A stretch of 64,000 bases of DNA from Micromonospora echinofusca (GCF_900091445.1 NZ_LT607733.1:2496501-2560500); one strand, 5' to 3'; shown: positions 46,206-55,953, counted from the stretch's first letter. The notes: a model not told the origin generated them from the sequence alone. Made by a program: numbers and translations.

Positions 46206-46940
46206 CCGTCGGTAGCGACCCGGCAGCTCAAGCTGCGCGAGCTGGGTCTCGTGCCGGACGGGACCTTCGAGGACATTGCGCGGAGCACGGTCAGCCTCGC
46301 GACGGACGGCTTCTTCGAGCGGGTCGCCAGCGGTCGGATCAGCGTCCACCGCGATCGTCAGATCAGCGAACTCCTGGTCGATGAGGGGCGGCCGGTCGCC
46401 CGGCTCGACGACGGTACGGTGCTCCCCGTCGACCTGGTCATCTGCGGTACCGGCTTCCGGCAGCACGTGCCCTTCTTCGACGCCGCCCTGCACGCCCGGC
46501 TCGAGGACGCCGCCGGCAACTTCATGCTCCACCGCCAGATCCTGCCGGTCGACGTCCCGCGCCTGACCTTCTCCGGCTACAACTCCTCGTTCTTCAGCCC
46601 GCTCGGTGCCGAGATGGCAGCGGTCTGGACGGCTGCGTACCTGCGTGGAGGGATCCCGCTGCCGTCCAGGGAGCGGATGCGGGAGCAACTGCGGACGCGA
46701 CTGGCCTGGATGGCGGCGCGGACCAACGGGCAGCATGCCCGTGGTACGAGCATCATCCCGTTCTCGATGCACAACATCGACGACGTGCTCGACGATCTCG
46801 GGCTCAACCTCGGCCCGTTGGCCCGCGCTCGCCAGTGGCTGCTGCCCGTCGACCCGCGCGCCTACCGCAGGGTCACCCCCCGCATGATCCGGCGCACCGC
46901 TGCGACGGCGGTCAGGGAGTCAGCCAGCGAGCCCGTCTGA
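46206..46940 (+). pseudogene. Flavin-containing monooxygenase, C-terminal fragment
   Basis: About 245 residues matching only the C-terminal half of FMO/Baeyer-Villiger-type flavoproteins: STVSLATDGFFERVASGRIS, DLVICGTGFRQHVPFFDAAL and SGYNSSFFSPLGAEMAAVWT. No N-terminal FAD GxGxxG segment exists upstream, where the kinase-like gene ends at 46204, and no good start was found. The junction directly abuts that stop codon. Codon use is less extreme in GC than the neighbours. It looks like a decayed or recombined remnant of an acquired monooxygenase gene. Confidence 0.75.
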
Positions 46941-46964
46941 CACGCCGGGCTGTGGTGGGCGGGG

Positions 46965-47654
46965 TCAGCTCGGGCGGAGGCTCGCCAGGTGGGCGCCGAG
47001 GCGGCGGACCGTCTCGGCGGCGGCGACCGCGTCGCTGCGGGCGCTGCCGTGTCGGCCGTCGCCGCTGTACATCGACGCCTCGGCGACGAGCGGGTGGTCG
47101 GTGAGTCGCACGTGTAGGGTGCCGAGCCGCTCCGCGAGGTCCCCGGTGTGCGCGGAGAGCCGCCGCATCCGCTCGCCGAGGCCGGCCCGGTGCCGCTGCG
47201 GCACGGCCGGGCTGTGCGAGACGTCGAACAGGCCGACGGTGATCACGTCCGCGCCGGCGGCCCGCAGCGCCTCGACCATCGCGGCCAGTTCCGCGTCGAC
47301 GGCGTCGGCGTCGTAGGCGCGGCTGAAGGCGTCGTTGCCGCCGCAGACCACCAGCGCCAGGTCGGGGCGGAACGCCAGCGCCGGGGCGAGCTGGATGGCG
47401 CGCACCTCGTGCGCCCGCAGCCCCCGCAGGCCCAGGTTGAGGTACGCCAGCTCCGGCCGGCCGGCCCGCAGTTCGGCGGCGATCCGGTCGGCCCACTGCA
47501 CGTCGGGATAGCCGTCGACGGGCTCGCAGAGCCCTTCGGCCACGCTGTCGCCCAGCACCGCGAAACGTCGCCACGGGTGGCCGCGCAGCAGCGCCGCGCT
47601 CTCCCCGTCGCGTAGGCACCACGGATCCGTCGCTTCGGTCAACGTCGATGGCAT
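46965..47654 (-). CDS. SGNH/GDSL-family hydrolase
   Basis: 229 residues. Block I is FAVLGDSVAEGLCEPVDGYP (the GDS nucleophile), block III is LALVVCGGNDAFSRAYDAD, and the C-terminal part carries the catalytic His region around VRLTDHPLVAEAS. No signal peptide, so cytosolic. Likely an esterase/lipase-like enzyme. It lies opposite in direction to the surrounding genes and is unlinked to the operons. The substrate is unknown. Confidence 0.85.
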   Translation of the reverse strand: MPSTLTEATDPWCLRDGESAALLRGHPWRRFAVLGDSVAEGLCEPVDGYPDVQWADRIAAELRAGRPELAYLNLGLRGLRAHEVRAIQLAPALAFRPDLALVVCGGNDAFSRAYDADAVDAELAAMVEALRAAGADVITVGLFDVSHSPAVPQRHRAGLGERMRRLSAHTGDLAERLGTLHVRLTDHPLVAEASMYSGDGRHGSARSDAVAAAETVRRLGAHLASLRPS

Positions 47655-47813
47655 GCCGGCACGCTAGCCGACGTCAGGGAACCGCAAAAGGGCCTGCCGT
47701 CCGGGCTCCTCGCGGCGGCGTCCCCGATGACGACCGCGATCGGAACGAGGCCGGCCCGGCGGAGGAATGCGTCTCCGACCAGACCGCCCCACTGCTCGGT
47801 AGTGGCGGAGGGA

Positions 47814-48536
47814 TCATCCGGTAGCGCTCGTGCCGGCTGCGGGAACGGCACCCGGACCGGCAGTTCGCCCTTTGGACGCGAGCTTTACCTGGAAGGCGTC
47901 ATCCCTGGACACCAGCTCGACGACGAACCGGGGAAGCTCCCGGGTCGCGTAGACGTCGCGGGAGTAGTCCTGCTCCGTCAGCCAGGTCGACAACGTCGAC
48001 TTCTCCCCGTCACGAAGGGCGGGCGCGAGGCAGGAGTCCACCACCGCGCGGACAAGCCGCTGGTCCCGGACGAGGCGCTGGTCTCGGGTGAGGCAGAAGA
48101 GCGTGGCGAGTTCGGTGCCGTCGCCGGCCGGACTCCTCAGGGCCACGAACCGGGTGCGGTAGCCGGTCCCCGGCAGTGCCGCCGTCGTGTCGTACCCCCT
48201 GGTGGAGGGTTGCGGCGGTGTCTTCCACAGCTTCGCCCAGTCGGCGGCGACGGCGTCGACAGTCGTGCCGGGGATGGGCGGCAGCGGCGTGCCGGACTGT
48301 TGCGTGGCTTCCTGGGGCGTGCTCGGACGCTCCACGTTCGGCGTGTCCGCAGTCCGCACGGTGCCGGCCTCCGGTCCGCGCACGGTCGGCTCCTCTCCCA
48401 CGGCGCTGAACCACCAGGCGCCGCCGAGGGCGAGCACAGCGACCGCCGCCACGATCCGCACGGCGAGCCGTCCGCGTCCGGCCCACCGCGAACGCGGCGG
48501 GCGTGGTTCGGCCTCAACGCCGACCTGGCCCTTCAT
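47814..48536 (-). CDS. Single-pass membrane-anchored protein, unknown function
   Basis: 240 residues. A basic N-terminus is followed by one membrane helix (LAVRIVAAVAVLALGGAWWF, about residues 23-42) and an extracytoplasmic region with two Cys (LATLFCLTRDQRLVRDQRLV, DSCLAPAL), including a small RLVRDQRLVR duplication. No known domain was recognised; a type II membrane topology with the C-terminus outside is likely. I placed the start at ATG 48536 because the preceding 11 codons are Arg-rich and not conserved-looking. It is divergent from the secreted DUF2690-like gene. Confidence 0.65.
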   Translation of the reverse strand: MKGQVGVEAEPRPPRSRWAGRGRLAVRIVAAVAVLALGGAWWFSAVGEEPTVRGPEAGTVRTADTPNVERPSTPQEATQQSGTPLPPIPGTTVDAVAADWAKLWKTPPQPSTRGYDTTAALPGTGYRTRFVALRSPAGDGTELATLFCLTRDQRLVRDQRLVRAVVDSCLAPALRDGEKSTLSTWLTEQDYSRDVYATRELPRFVVELVSRDDAFQVKLASKGRTAGPGAVPAAGTSATG

Positions 48537-48683
48537 ATGTGTCCCCCGTCGTCGTACGCCACGGCGCACGACGCCGCGGCGGGGCGAGGCTAACAGTGCG
48601 CAGTCGCAGAATCAACGTTGCGTCATCAATACGGACATGTAAACATACCGATGCCTTATCACTGATCATCATACGGGGGAAAC

Positions 48684-49163
48684 GTGAGGGCCAGCCGTGC
48701 CGTCCTGTCCATTTTGTCTTCTATTCTCATCGGACTGTCAATCGTCGTCCCGGCCGCACCCGCAGCCGCCGCCAGCTGTGCCGGCGCAGGTTGCAACGGC
48801 AAGATGGCCGCCGCGCAGGGTTGCACAGCCGACGCCTTCGTCATCGTGGGGTTCACCCTCAACGATCCCGATGTGTCCGCGCAGCCGCACGGCGACCTCT
48901 GGTACAGCCCGACCTGCCGGGCGATGTGGGCAGATTTCAACGTCCCTGAGGCGTCCACGCTGATCTCCGCTCAGCTCTGGACGCAGCCGGAGTACGGCGG
49001 AATGAACCAGTTGGCCGCCAGTTCCAATCTGTCTGAGGGGAACTGGACCAGCTCGATGGTCGACTGGCAGCAGTCAGTCAAGTTCTGCGGCAGCCACAAG
49101 GGAACCGATCCCGACATGGATCTGCCTTCCGGAGGCTACAACGCGTGCACCGCATGGCGCTGA
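48684..49163 (+). CDS. Secreted DUF2690-like protein
   Basis: 159 residues with a classical signal peptide (about residues 1-29, hydrophobic core VLSILSSILIGLSIVVPAAP, cleavage after AAA). The mature start CAGAGCNGKMAAAQGC is the Cys-rich segment of the DUF2690 family, which in actinomycetes is found on secreted proteins near peptidoglycan-linked genes. Four or more Cys suggest disulphides. The GTG start at 48684 follows a GGGGGA ribosome site in an AT-rich promoter region. Its 3' end slightly precedes the next, much larger secreted gene, so the two are probably co-transcribed. Confidence 0.75.
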   Translation: MRASRAVLSILSSILIGLSIVVPAAPAAAASCAGAGCNGKMAAAQGCTADAFVIVGFTLNDPDVSAQPHGDLWYSPTCRAMWADFNVPEASTLISAQLWTQPEYGGMNQLAASSNLSEGNWTSSMVDWQQSVKFCGSHKGTDPDMDLPSGGYNACTAWR

Positions 49164-49216
49164 CCCAGCGGTCGCCGTCGCCGATCAAGTTGCAGACCGA
49201 GATCAACGGGGGAAGT

Positions 49217-52204
49217 GTGAGTCCGAGCAAGAAGAAGTGGCGAAGCTGGATCGCGAGCGTCGCCGTCCTGTCGGCCGTCGGCGCACAGATGTCGGTGCCG
49301 GCTGCCAGAGCGGAGCCGGCAGTACCGGCCCGGCCGGGCACCCAGGCCGGCTTCACCACGCCGGACAAGGCGTTGGGCAAGGGTTGGCGGACGTCCACCG
49401 ACGTCCTGGTGACCGGGGCCGGTGACACCGACGGCTACCACCTCTACCTGGCCAAGGAGTCCAACGCCTTCGGTTGGTCCACCCTCGCCACCCTGACGTC
49501 CAGTTCTGTCGCCGTCGGGCCGTGGACGGGTGCGGTCTGCGTGACCGGCTCCGGCCGCTACGCGGTCGCCGTCTTCGCACCGAAGAAGGCCGCCAACAAG
49601 CCGGCGCTCGCCCGCGCGGGAGCGTTGGCAGCGGTGGTGGAGATCGCCACCGGCAAGGCCACCCACGTGGCGACCGGGGTCGAACTCGCCTACTTCAATC
49701 CCGCCTGCGGCCCGGGAGACCGAGCGCTGCTGACCCGGTCTCTGGGTGACGACTTCACCCAGTCGACGGAACTGCTCACGATCGATGCCGCCCAGGGCAG
49801 GGTGACCGCGACCCGCCAGGTCAAGGGTCAACTGACCACGCCTGCGCCCGCACCGGACGGCGACTACGGGATCCTCGGTGGTCACCTCGTCCGTATCGAC
49901 GACCGTGGCCGGGCGACCCGACTGGCCCAGCCTACGGGGCAGCCCTTCGGTCTCCAGGCCACCGCGCGCAACGGCATCGACATGGTCTCCGTGCACGGCA
50001 AGCAGGCGCTCGCCCAGCGTTTCCGTGCGGGCAAGCTGACCACCGTCGCGACCGGTCCGTGGGACAAGCTCCAGTTGTTCGGCCAGCGCGGTGGACGCAA
50101 CGTGCTGGTCGGGCAGGCGCAGATGCGCGGCTCCGTGCCGGAACTGAGCGTCCTGCCAGCTGGCCGGCAGGTGCGGGCCGTCTCGGAGGCGGGACACCTC
50201 GTCGCCGAGGAGGTCGTCAACCAGCAGAGCATGAGGTCGGTCGGCCAGCCGCTGCGACCGGCCGACCCGGCCGACGCGGGTGAGGTGCGCGTCGTCGTCA
50301 GGGCAATGGCCACCGGCACGGAGTCCACTCGTACGCTCGACACGACCACCGCGCCCAAGCTGGACGTCGCGCTGGGCTCCCGTCCGTCCACGCCGGCCGG
50401 CGCGCGGGCGGCGAACGGGACCACCGGAGGCTTCGCCCCCAACTCGCTGACCCCCACCTGCGCCGTACCGCGCAACGACCCCAGGGTGCAGCCACTCCAG
50501 GTCAGCCCGGACATGGTGGAGTGGGCGGTCGACCAGGCGGTGCACGGCAGGCTCAACGTCAGCCGTCCGGCGAACTACCTGAAGGCCGGCCTGCCGGCCT
50601 ACCAACCGCAGGTGCTCTTCCCGCGCCGCCAGATGATCGGCGGCGGAAAGGTCCCGGCCCAGGTCATGCTCGCCATCCTGGCTCAGGAGACGAACCTGTC
50701 CCAGGCGTCCTGGCACGTCGTACCCGGTGACACGGGCAACCCGCTGATCGCCAGCTACTACGGCAACGAGGGCAACCTCGACGTCATCGACTACAGCAAG
50801 ACCGACTGCGGGTACGGGATTGGTCAGGTCACCGACGGCATGCGGGTGGGCAGCACGGTGTTCACCGAGACGCAGCGCCGGGCGATCGCCGTGGACTACG
50901 CGGCCAACATTGCCGCCGGCCTGAACATCCTGATCGAAAAGTGGAACCAGATGGCCGGCGAGCTCTCGCAGTACCAGAGCTACATGAACAACAACGACCC
51001 GACCTGGGTGGAGAACTGGTTCCTCGCGGCCTGGGCCTACAACAGCGGCTACTATCCGTACGCGAACCGCGACAGAAACAACGGACGGTGGGGCGTCGGC
51101 TGGTTCAACAACCCGGCCAACCCGCGGTACCCCGCCAACCGGGCACCGTTCCTGCGGCTGACGATGGCCGACGCGGAGCGGCCCAACGAGTGGGCGTACG
51201 CGGAGCGCATCATGGGTTGGGTGGAGACGCCCCAGCTCAAGGGTTTCCCGGTCATGTCCGGCGCGTACGCGGAGCCGGAGTACGGGGCGAACTCGCCGCG
51301 CACCGGCCCGCAGGGAATCAGGCAGGTGCTCTCCATCCCCGACCGGTACGAGTTCTGCTCGGCGGTCAACAACTGCTCGGAAGCCACCAACGGCTGCCCG
51401 GCCGACTCGGAGCTGTGCTGGTGGCACGGGGCGGCGAACTCGGGCAACTGCCTGTTGGAGGAGTGCGCGAAGGAGAAGCTGACCTTCGGTTCCGGTACGG
51501 CGGAGCCCGGGGTCAAGCGTATCTACGAGCGCAGCTGCGGGACTTTCACCGGCGACAAGAACGGCAATCGCAATCCGAACAAGCGGGTCTCCGTCGTCTA
51601 CTCGTTGAACGACACCGCGCAGTACAACCTCGGATGTGCCGACGTTGGTCCCTCGGACGGCAAGTTCACGATGCGGTGGGGGTCGCCCGCCGGTGGCGGC
51701 ACGGCTCCGTACGCCGCTGTCGACACGCACCAGATCGGCGCCGGCTACAAGGGCCACATCTGGTACACGTACGTGAACGCGAGCAACCCGAAACGCCGTG
51801 TCGTGGGGTCGTGGACTCCGAATCTCGACCTGGCCCCGGGTGAGCGGGCCCGGTACGACATCGTCGCCCACGTGCCCAGCCACGGCGCGGACTTTGACGG
51901 TGCCGAGTACCTGATCACCAGGGGTGCGGTCCTCCCGCAGGCGACGTGTGCGATCAACCTCGCCCTGGAGGCGGGCTGGGCGATTGGCGGAGACGGCTTC
52001 CCAATCCCCAACCCGAACCCCTATGACCTCGGCGATGACAAGTGGGTCTACCTGGGCTCGTACGAGCTGGGCCGAGGCGCCCAGGTGCAGCTGAACAACG
52101 TCGGGACCGCGACCACGAGCGGCTTCGACGCGGTCGCGTTCGACGCCGTGGCGTTCGTCCCGATCGGCAGCAACCCGGGCCACTCGTGCGGTGACGACTA
52201 CTAG
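49217..52204 (+). CDS. Large secreted protein with a transglycosylase-like domain
   Basis: 995 residues. A signal peptide (KKKWRSWIASVAVLSAVGAQ ... ARA) starts at GTG 49217 (GGGGGAAG ribosome site; an earlier in-frame ATG at 49145 is less likely). The middle region (about residues 460-640) resembles lysozyme-like/SLT domains: VPAQVMLAILAQETNLSQAS with the putative catalytic Glu, then YGIGQVTDGM. The N-terminal 350 residues look like a beta-propeller-like or WD-type fold without clear motifs. A late region (KGHIWYTYVNA, WTPNLDLAPGERARYDIVAH) resembles golvesin-C-terminal-like beta domains. Probably cell-wall remodelling in the envelope; the substrate is unproven. Confidence 0.75.
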   Translation: MSPSKKKWRSWIASVAVLSAVGAQMSVPAARAEPAVPARPGTQAGFTTPDKALGKGWRTSTDVLVTGAGDTDGYHLYLAKESNAFGWSTLATLTSSSVAVGPWTGAVCVTGSGRYAVAVFAPKKAANKPALARAGALAAVVEIATGKATHVATGVELAYFNPACGPGDRALLTRSLGDDFTQSTELLTIDAAQGRVTATRQVKGQLTTPAPAPDGDYGILGGHLVRIDDRGRATRLAQPTGQPFGLQATARNGIDMVSVHGKQALAQRFRAGKLTTVATGPWDKLQLFGQRGGRNVLVGQAQMRGSVPELSVLPAGRQVRAVSEAGHLVAEEVVNQQSMRSVGQPLRPADPADAGEVRVVVRAMATGTESTRTLDTTTAPKLDVALGSRPSTPAGARAANGTTGGFAPNSLTPTCAVPRNDPRVQPLQVSPDMVEWAVDQAVHGRLNVSRPANYLKAGLPAYQPQVLFPRRQMIGGGKVPAQVMLAILAQETNLSQASWHVVPGDTGNPLIASYYGNEGNLDVIDYSKTDCGYGIGQVTDGMRVGSTVFTETQRRAIAVDYAANIAAGLNILIEKWNQMAGELSQYQSYMNNNDPTWVENWFLAAWAYNSGYYPYANRDRNNGRWGVGWFNNPANPRYPANRAPFLRLTMADAERPNEWAYAERIMGWVETPQLKGFPVMSGAYAEPEYGANSPRTGPQGIRQVLSIPDRYEFCSAVNNCSEATNGCPADSELCWWHGAANSGNCLLEECAKEKLTFGSGTAEPGVKRIYERSCGTFTGDKNGNRNPNKRVSVVYSLNDTAQYNLGCADVGPSDGKFTMRWGSPAGGGTAPYAAVDTHQIGAGYKGHIWYTYVNASNPKRRVVGSWTPNLDLAPGERARYDIVAHVPSHGADFDGAEYLITRGAVLPQATCAINLALEAGWAIGGDGFPIPNPNPYDLGDDKWVYLGSYELGRGAQVQLNNVGTATTSGFDAVAFDAVAFVPIGSNPGHSCGDDY

Positions 52205-52264
52205 GCCGTTCAGAAGTGGATGTCGTCTGACCCCGACGTCGGCGGGTCGGTGACGGATAGGCGG

Positions 52265-52317
52265 CGAGGTCTCCGGTAGGCGGTCCAAGATTGGAAGGGA
52301 CCCGACCGGAGACCTCG
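52265..52317. repeat. 13-bp inverted repeat downstream of the secreted protein gene
   Basis: CGAGGTCTCCGGT (52265-52277) and its exact complement at 52305-52317, 27-nt loop, 60 bp after the gene stop. It may act as a terminator or be the end of a lost insertion sequence. The adjacent 52320-52450 holds nothing recognisable. Confidence 0.5.
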
Positions 52318-52450
52318 TGGCCACCTACAACCTCGTGCATGGTTGGACGTGGCGGACAGTCGCTTCTCAGCGGTGGGGTGGGGCTGGTAGGGCCTTGAGT
52401 GGCCTGGCGTCGGCTGTGCCCCGGGCCCGGCCCGTCGCCTGTCCGCCGGG

Positions 52451-52846
52451 CTACGCCTGCCGGCCCGCCCGGTAGGCCTCCGCGAGCCGCTTCGGCGCCC
52501 GGTCCTGCCACGCCTCGACGACCAGCTCGGTCAGATCGTCGAGGTCGATGCGGTCGAGCCGGACGAGGACCGCCGGGTAGCCGTCCAGGTGCGGGACGGT
52601 GAAGTAGACGGCGGGGCCGTCGGCGAGCAGCGCCTCCTTCGCGCCCAGTTCCGGCACCCGGGCCCCGAGGACGGGGCCATCCGGCGCGGCGTCGCCGAGG
52701 GCGTCGAGGTCGGCGCGGCGCAGCGGTCGCTCCCAGACGAACGACCGGTCGCGGACCTTCCACGCCGGCGCCCCCTGGTAGGACGGGTGCTCGCTCGTCT
52801 CCGGCAGCCCTGACGCGATGCGGCGGACGTCCTCCCAGGTGGCCAT
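52451..52846 (-). CDS. MmcQ/YjbR family protein
   Basis: 131 residues of the MmcQ/YjbR (CyaY-like double-wing) fold: VRRIASGLPETSEHPSYQGA, FVWERPLRRADLDALGDAA and the C-terminal LTELVVEAWQDRAPKRLAEA. The family is common near transporters and is thought to bind DNA or act as an accessory factor, but no reaction is known. ATG start 52846, 9 bp after the MFS gene stop on the same strand, so it may be the last gene of that unit. Confidence 0.85.
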   Translation of the reverse strand: MATWEDVRRIASGLPETSEHPSYQGAPAWKVRDRSFVWERPLRRADLDALGDAAPDGPVLGARVPELGAKEALLADGPAVYFTVPHLDGYPAVLVRLDRIDLDDLTELVVEAWQDRAPKRLAEAYRAGRQA

Positions 52847-52855
52847 GGCCCGACC

Positions 52856-54091
52856 CTACGCCCGCCCTACGACATCCGGTGCCCGCGCGGCCGGCGCGGG
52901 AGCGGCCCGTGGACGTAGGCCGGGCAGCATCGGCAGCACTGTGACGACGAGGCAGAACGCCGCCATCACCAGCAGGGCGGGGACGAGGCCGAACGCGGTG
53001 ACCGACCAGCCGCCCAGCAGCGCGCCCAGCGGTAGGCCGGCGAACGCCAGCGACCCGGCCAACCCGATCACCCGCGTCTGCAACGCGGCCGGCACCCGCT
53101 CGTAGATCGCCACGCCCAGCAGCGGGTTCACCGCCGCGATGCCGATGCCGGAGGCGAACGTCACCGCCAGCACGACGGCCAGTTCCTCGCTCAGCGCCAG
53201 GACCAGCAGCCGCGGGGCGCCGCCCAGCGCCGCGCCGACCGCGAAGGTCAGGTACGCAGGCAGCCGGGGACCGTACGCCGTGAACAGCAGGTTGCCCAGC
53301 AACGCGCCCGCCGAGAACGCGGCGAGCACCAGGCCCAGCCCGGCGGGGCCGCGCAGCACGTCGGCCACCCAGAGCGGGATGTAGACCGCGACGCTCGCGT
53401 TGACCACCATGTTCAGCGCCGCGATCACCAGCAGCATGGTCAGCAGCGTCCGGTCGCGGCCCAGGTGGCGGAACCCGCCCGCGAGAGCGCGCAGGTAGCC
53501 CTCCGGTGCGGCCGGTCCCGCCGGTGCGGCCGGCGGCCGGACCAGCAGCCCGACGAGCAGGGCGCACACGGCGAAGCTGGCGGCGTCGATGAGGAGTGCC
53601 CCCGTCACCCCGAACCACCAGACGAGCAGCCCGCCCAGCCCCGCGCCGAGCAGGGTGACCAGCCGGCCCAGCCCGTCGTAGACGGAGGTCAGCCGGAGCA
53701 GTCGTACGCCGGCGGCCTCGGCGGCCGGGCGGAACATCACGTGCTTGACCCGGTCGCCGACACCCCGCAGGGCACCCACCACCGCGACCAGGACGAGCAG
53801 CGCGTCGAAGCCGAGCCACGGGGTGAGGGCCACCGCCACCATCAGAGCGGCGCTGCCGGCGTCGGCCAGGATGGACGTGCGGCGCAGCCCGACCCGGTCC
53901 GCCCACGGCGTGCCCAGCGCGCTGGAGAGCAGGTAGGGCAGCGTCTCGGCGGCGGCCACCGCGCCCATCTTCGCGGGGCTGCCGGTGGTCTCCAGCACCA
54001 GCCAGGGGATGGCCACCACCGAGATCCGGCTGCCCAGGTTGGAGATCAGGTCGGCGGCGACCAGGACGGTCAGTTCCCGCCGGGGGGTCAC
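52856..54091 (-). CDS. Major facilitator superfamily exporter
   Basis: 411 residues with about 12 membrane helices: VLVAADLISNLGSRISVVAI, a short cytosolic loop DRVGLRRTSILADAG (MFS motif A) and later GGLLVWWFGVTGALLIDAAS. It resembles drug/enterobactin-type exporters. It is coupled to the upstream ligase gene by a 4-base overlap (its GTG at 54091 overlaps the ligase stop). It is a candidate efflux pump for the product of the biosynthetic region, though no resistance link can be shown from sequence. Confidence 0.85.
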   Translation of the reverse strand: MTPRRELTVLVAADLISNLGSRISVVAIPWLVLETTGSPAKMGAVAAAETLPYLLSSALGTPWADRVGLRRTSILADAGSAALMVAVALTPWLGFDALLVLVAVVGALRGVGDRVKHVMFRPAAEAAGVRLLRLTSVYDGLGRLVTLLGAGLGGLLVWWFGVTGALLIDAASFAVCALLVGLLVRPPAAPAGPAAPEGYLRALAGGFRHLGRDRTLLTMLLVIAALNMVVNASVAVYIPLWVADVLRGPAGLGLVLAAFSAGALLGNLLFTAYGPRLPAYLTFAVGAALGGAPRLLVLALSEELAVVLAVTFASGIGIAAVNPLLGVAIYERVPAALQTRVIGLAGSLAFAGLPLGALLGGWSVTAFGLVPALLVMAAFCLVVTVLPMLPGLRPRAAPAPAARAPDVVGRA

Positions 54092-55683
54092 GCCAGGCTG
54101 CCGATCGACGCCTCAGGGTGCTCGATCGAGGACGGGTGCTCCTCGGCGTGGCGGGCCCGCAGCGCGCGCTTGTCCACCTTCGCGGAGCGGTTGAGCGGCA
54201 GCCGGTCGACGAACTGGACCCCGCCCGGCGCCCAGGTGTCGCTGAGCTCGGCGGTCACCAGGTCGATCAGCTCCCGGGCGGTCACCGTCGCGCCGGGCGC
54301 CGGCACCACGAAGGCGTACGGCAGCTCGCCGGCCGCCTCGTCCGGCACGCCGATCACCGCCGCCGCCCGCACCTGCGGGTGCCCGGCCAGGACGTCCTCG
54401 ATCGGGCGGGAGTGGATCGGCCAGCTGCGCCGCCGGGTGAGGATCCGGTCCTGCAACCGGTCGACCAGGTAGAGGTAGCCGTCGGCGTCGAGGTGCCCGA
54501 CGTCGCGGGTGCGGACCCAGCCGTCGACCAGCGTCTCGGCGGTCAGCTCGGGCTGGCCGTGGTAGCCGGCGAAGCGCAGGTCGGTGTGCACCCACACCTC
54601 GCCGTCGGCGCCGGGCGGCAGCACCGTGCCGTCGTCGGCGCGGATCTCGACGCGTACGTCACCGTAGGGCCGCCCGCAGGAGCGCAGCCGCTGCGGGTGC
54701 GCCGGGTCGTCGGTCAGCCCCGGCAGGGCGGTGACCACGACGGCCTCGCTGAGGCCGTACACGATGCGCAGCACCGGCCCGAAGCGGGCGATCGCCTGAC
54801 GCAGCCGGGCGGGCGCGGCGGGCCCGGCGCCCACGTTGAACATGAACATGGCGGAGAAGTCCGCGCCGTCCAGGGCCGGGTGGTCGAGCACCTCGTAGAG
54901 CATCGGCGGGGTGACGAAGGTGGAGTTGATCCGCTCCCGGTCGACGGTCGCGATGAACCCCGCCGCGTCCCAGCCGTCGCGCGGGAACAGCACCCCGCCG
55001 GTGAAGAGGTTGAACAGCGTGGTGATCTGGCCGCTGGCCAGCCACATCGGCGAGTGCGACAGGTGCCGCAGCGGCGGATGGCCGGCGGCGCGGAAGTCGA
55101 CGGCCAGGGCGAGGATCTGGGTGTAGAAGCTCTCCCGGTGGTGCACCAGCTTCGGGGTGCCGGTGGTGCCGCTGGTCTGGAGGAAGGACTCCGGCGCCGG
55201 CGCCTCGGCCGGCAGGTCGACCGCCGGGGCGCCGGCGGCCGCGGCGACGAGGTCCGGACCCGCGCCGCCCGGCCCGAGACAGAGCACGGGTACGCCGGGC
55301 AGCCCGGCCGCCAGCTCCGGCCCGAGGCCGGCGGCGTCCCGGGCGTCGTAGACGAACGCGTCGGGACGGGCCAGCCGGACGAACTCGTCGACCTCCCGGC
55401 GGGACGTGACCGGGGCGATCCACATCGTCCGGCAGCCCAGCAGGTGCAGGGCGAGCTGCACCAGCGGCCCCTCCACGGGGTTGCCGAGCGCGAGCAGCAC
55501 CGCCTGCCCCGGCCGTACGCCGTGCCCGAGCAACGCCGCGGCCAGCCCGCGCACCTGCGCGGCGACCTCGGCGTAGCTGAGCCGGTGTCCGTTTCCGACC
55601 AGCGCCTCCCGGTCGCCGAAGCCCGCGAACAGCTCCAGCGCCCGGTGCACGTAGCCGGCCCGTCGCTCCGGTCGGTCGGTCAT
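54088..55683 (-). CDS. AMP-forming acyl-CoA synthetase/ligase (third in region)
   Basis: 531 residues, ANL superfamily: FLQTSGTTGTPKLVHHRES (P-loop), LRIVYGLSEAVVV (A5), VRTRDVGHLDADGYLYLVDR (A7, TRD instead of TGD) and the C-terminal SAKVDKRAL lysine. Not NRPS-like: there is no carrier domain. It probably activates a carboxylic acid as adenylate and CoA thioester, as the third such enzyme in the window. ATG start at 55683. It shares a promoter region (55684-55953) with the divergent SGNH lipase gene and an operon with the MFS exporter. Confidence 0.85.
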   Translation of the reverse strand: MTDRPERRAGYVHRALELFAGFGDREALVGNGHRLSYAEVAAQVRGLAAALLGHGVRPGQAVLLALGNPVEGPLVQLALHLLGCRTMWIAPVTSRREVDEFVRLARPDAFVYDARDAAGLGPELAAGLPGVPVLCLGPGGAGPDLVAAAAGAPAVDLPAEAPAPESFLQTSGTTGTPKLVHHRESFYTQILALAVDFRAAGHPPLRHLSHSPMWLASGQITTLFNLFTGGVLFPRDGWDAAGFIATVDRERINSTFVTPPMLYEVLDHPALDGADFSAMFMFNVGAGPAAPARLRQAIARFGPVLRIVYGLSEAVVVTALPGLTDDPAHPQRLRSCGRPYGDVRVEIRADDGTVLPPGADGEVWVHTDLRFAGYHGQPELTAETLVDGWVRTRDVGHLDADGYLYLVDRLQDRILTRRRSWPIHSRPIEDVLAGHPQVRAAAVIGVPDEAAGELPYAFVVPAPGATVTARELIDLVTAELSDTWAPGGVQFVDRLPLNRSAKVDKRALRARHAEEHPSSIEHPEASIGSLA

Positions 55684-55859
55684 CCGACAGCCCCCTCGCC
55701 GCAGAAGTGTGGCCGTGCCGGGCAGCCCGGGACGGCGCGGCGGCCGGGCGACCGCACCGCCGCCGTCCGTGAGCGTAGGTACCACCGGCTGTCACCGGAC
55801 AGGGCCTGAACGGCGCTCCGGCCGGACCGGAGGACATTTGATCGCGTCGATCAGGTTGA

Positions 55860-55889
55860 TTGACGGTCGTGAAACGGGGCGGCTAGGTT
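55860..55889 (+). promoter_or_regulatory. Putative promoter of the secreted SGNH hydrolase
   Basis: TTGACG (55860-55865) and TAGGTT (55884-55889) with an 18-bp spacer, about 65 bp before the ATG at 55954. A nearby palindrome TGATCGCGTCGATCA overlaps the region on the left and could be an operator. Confidence 0.45.
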
Positions 55890-55953
55890 TCTGGACCATC
55901 GTCCAGGCGGTGCCGTCAGCGGACGGCCCTGGGCTGCCAACGATGGAGGTTCA

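Noticed and set aside
49136..52324. 1062-codon antisense open frame over the secreted transglycosylase-like gene
   Set aside because: Shadow frame; the sense strand has a signal peptide and domain similarity.
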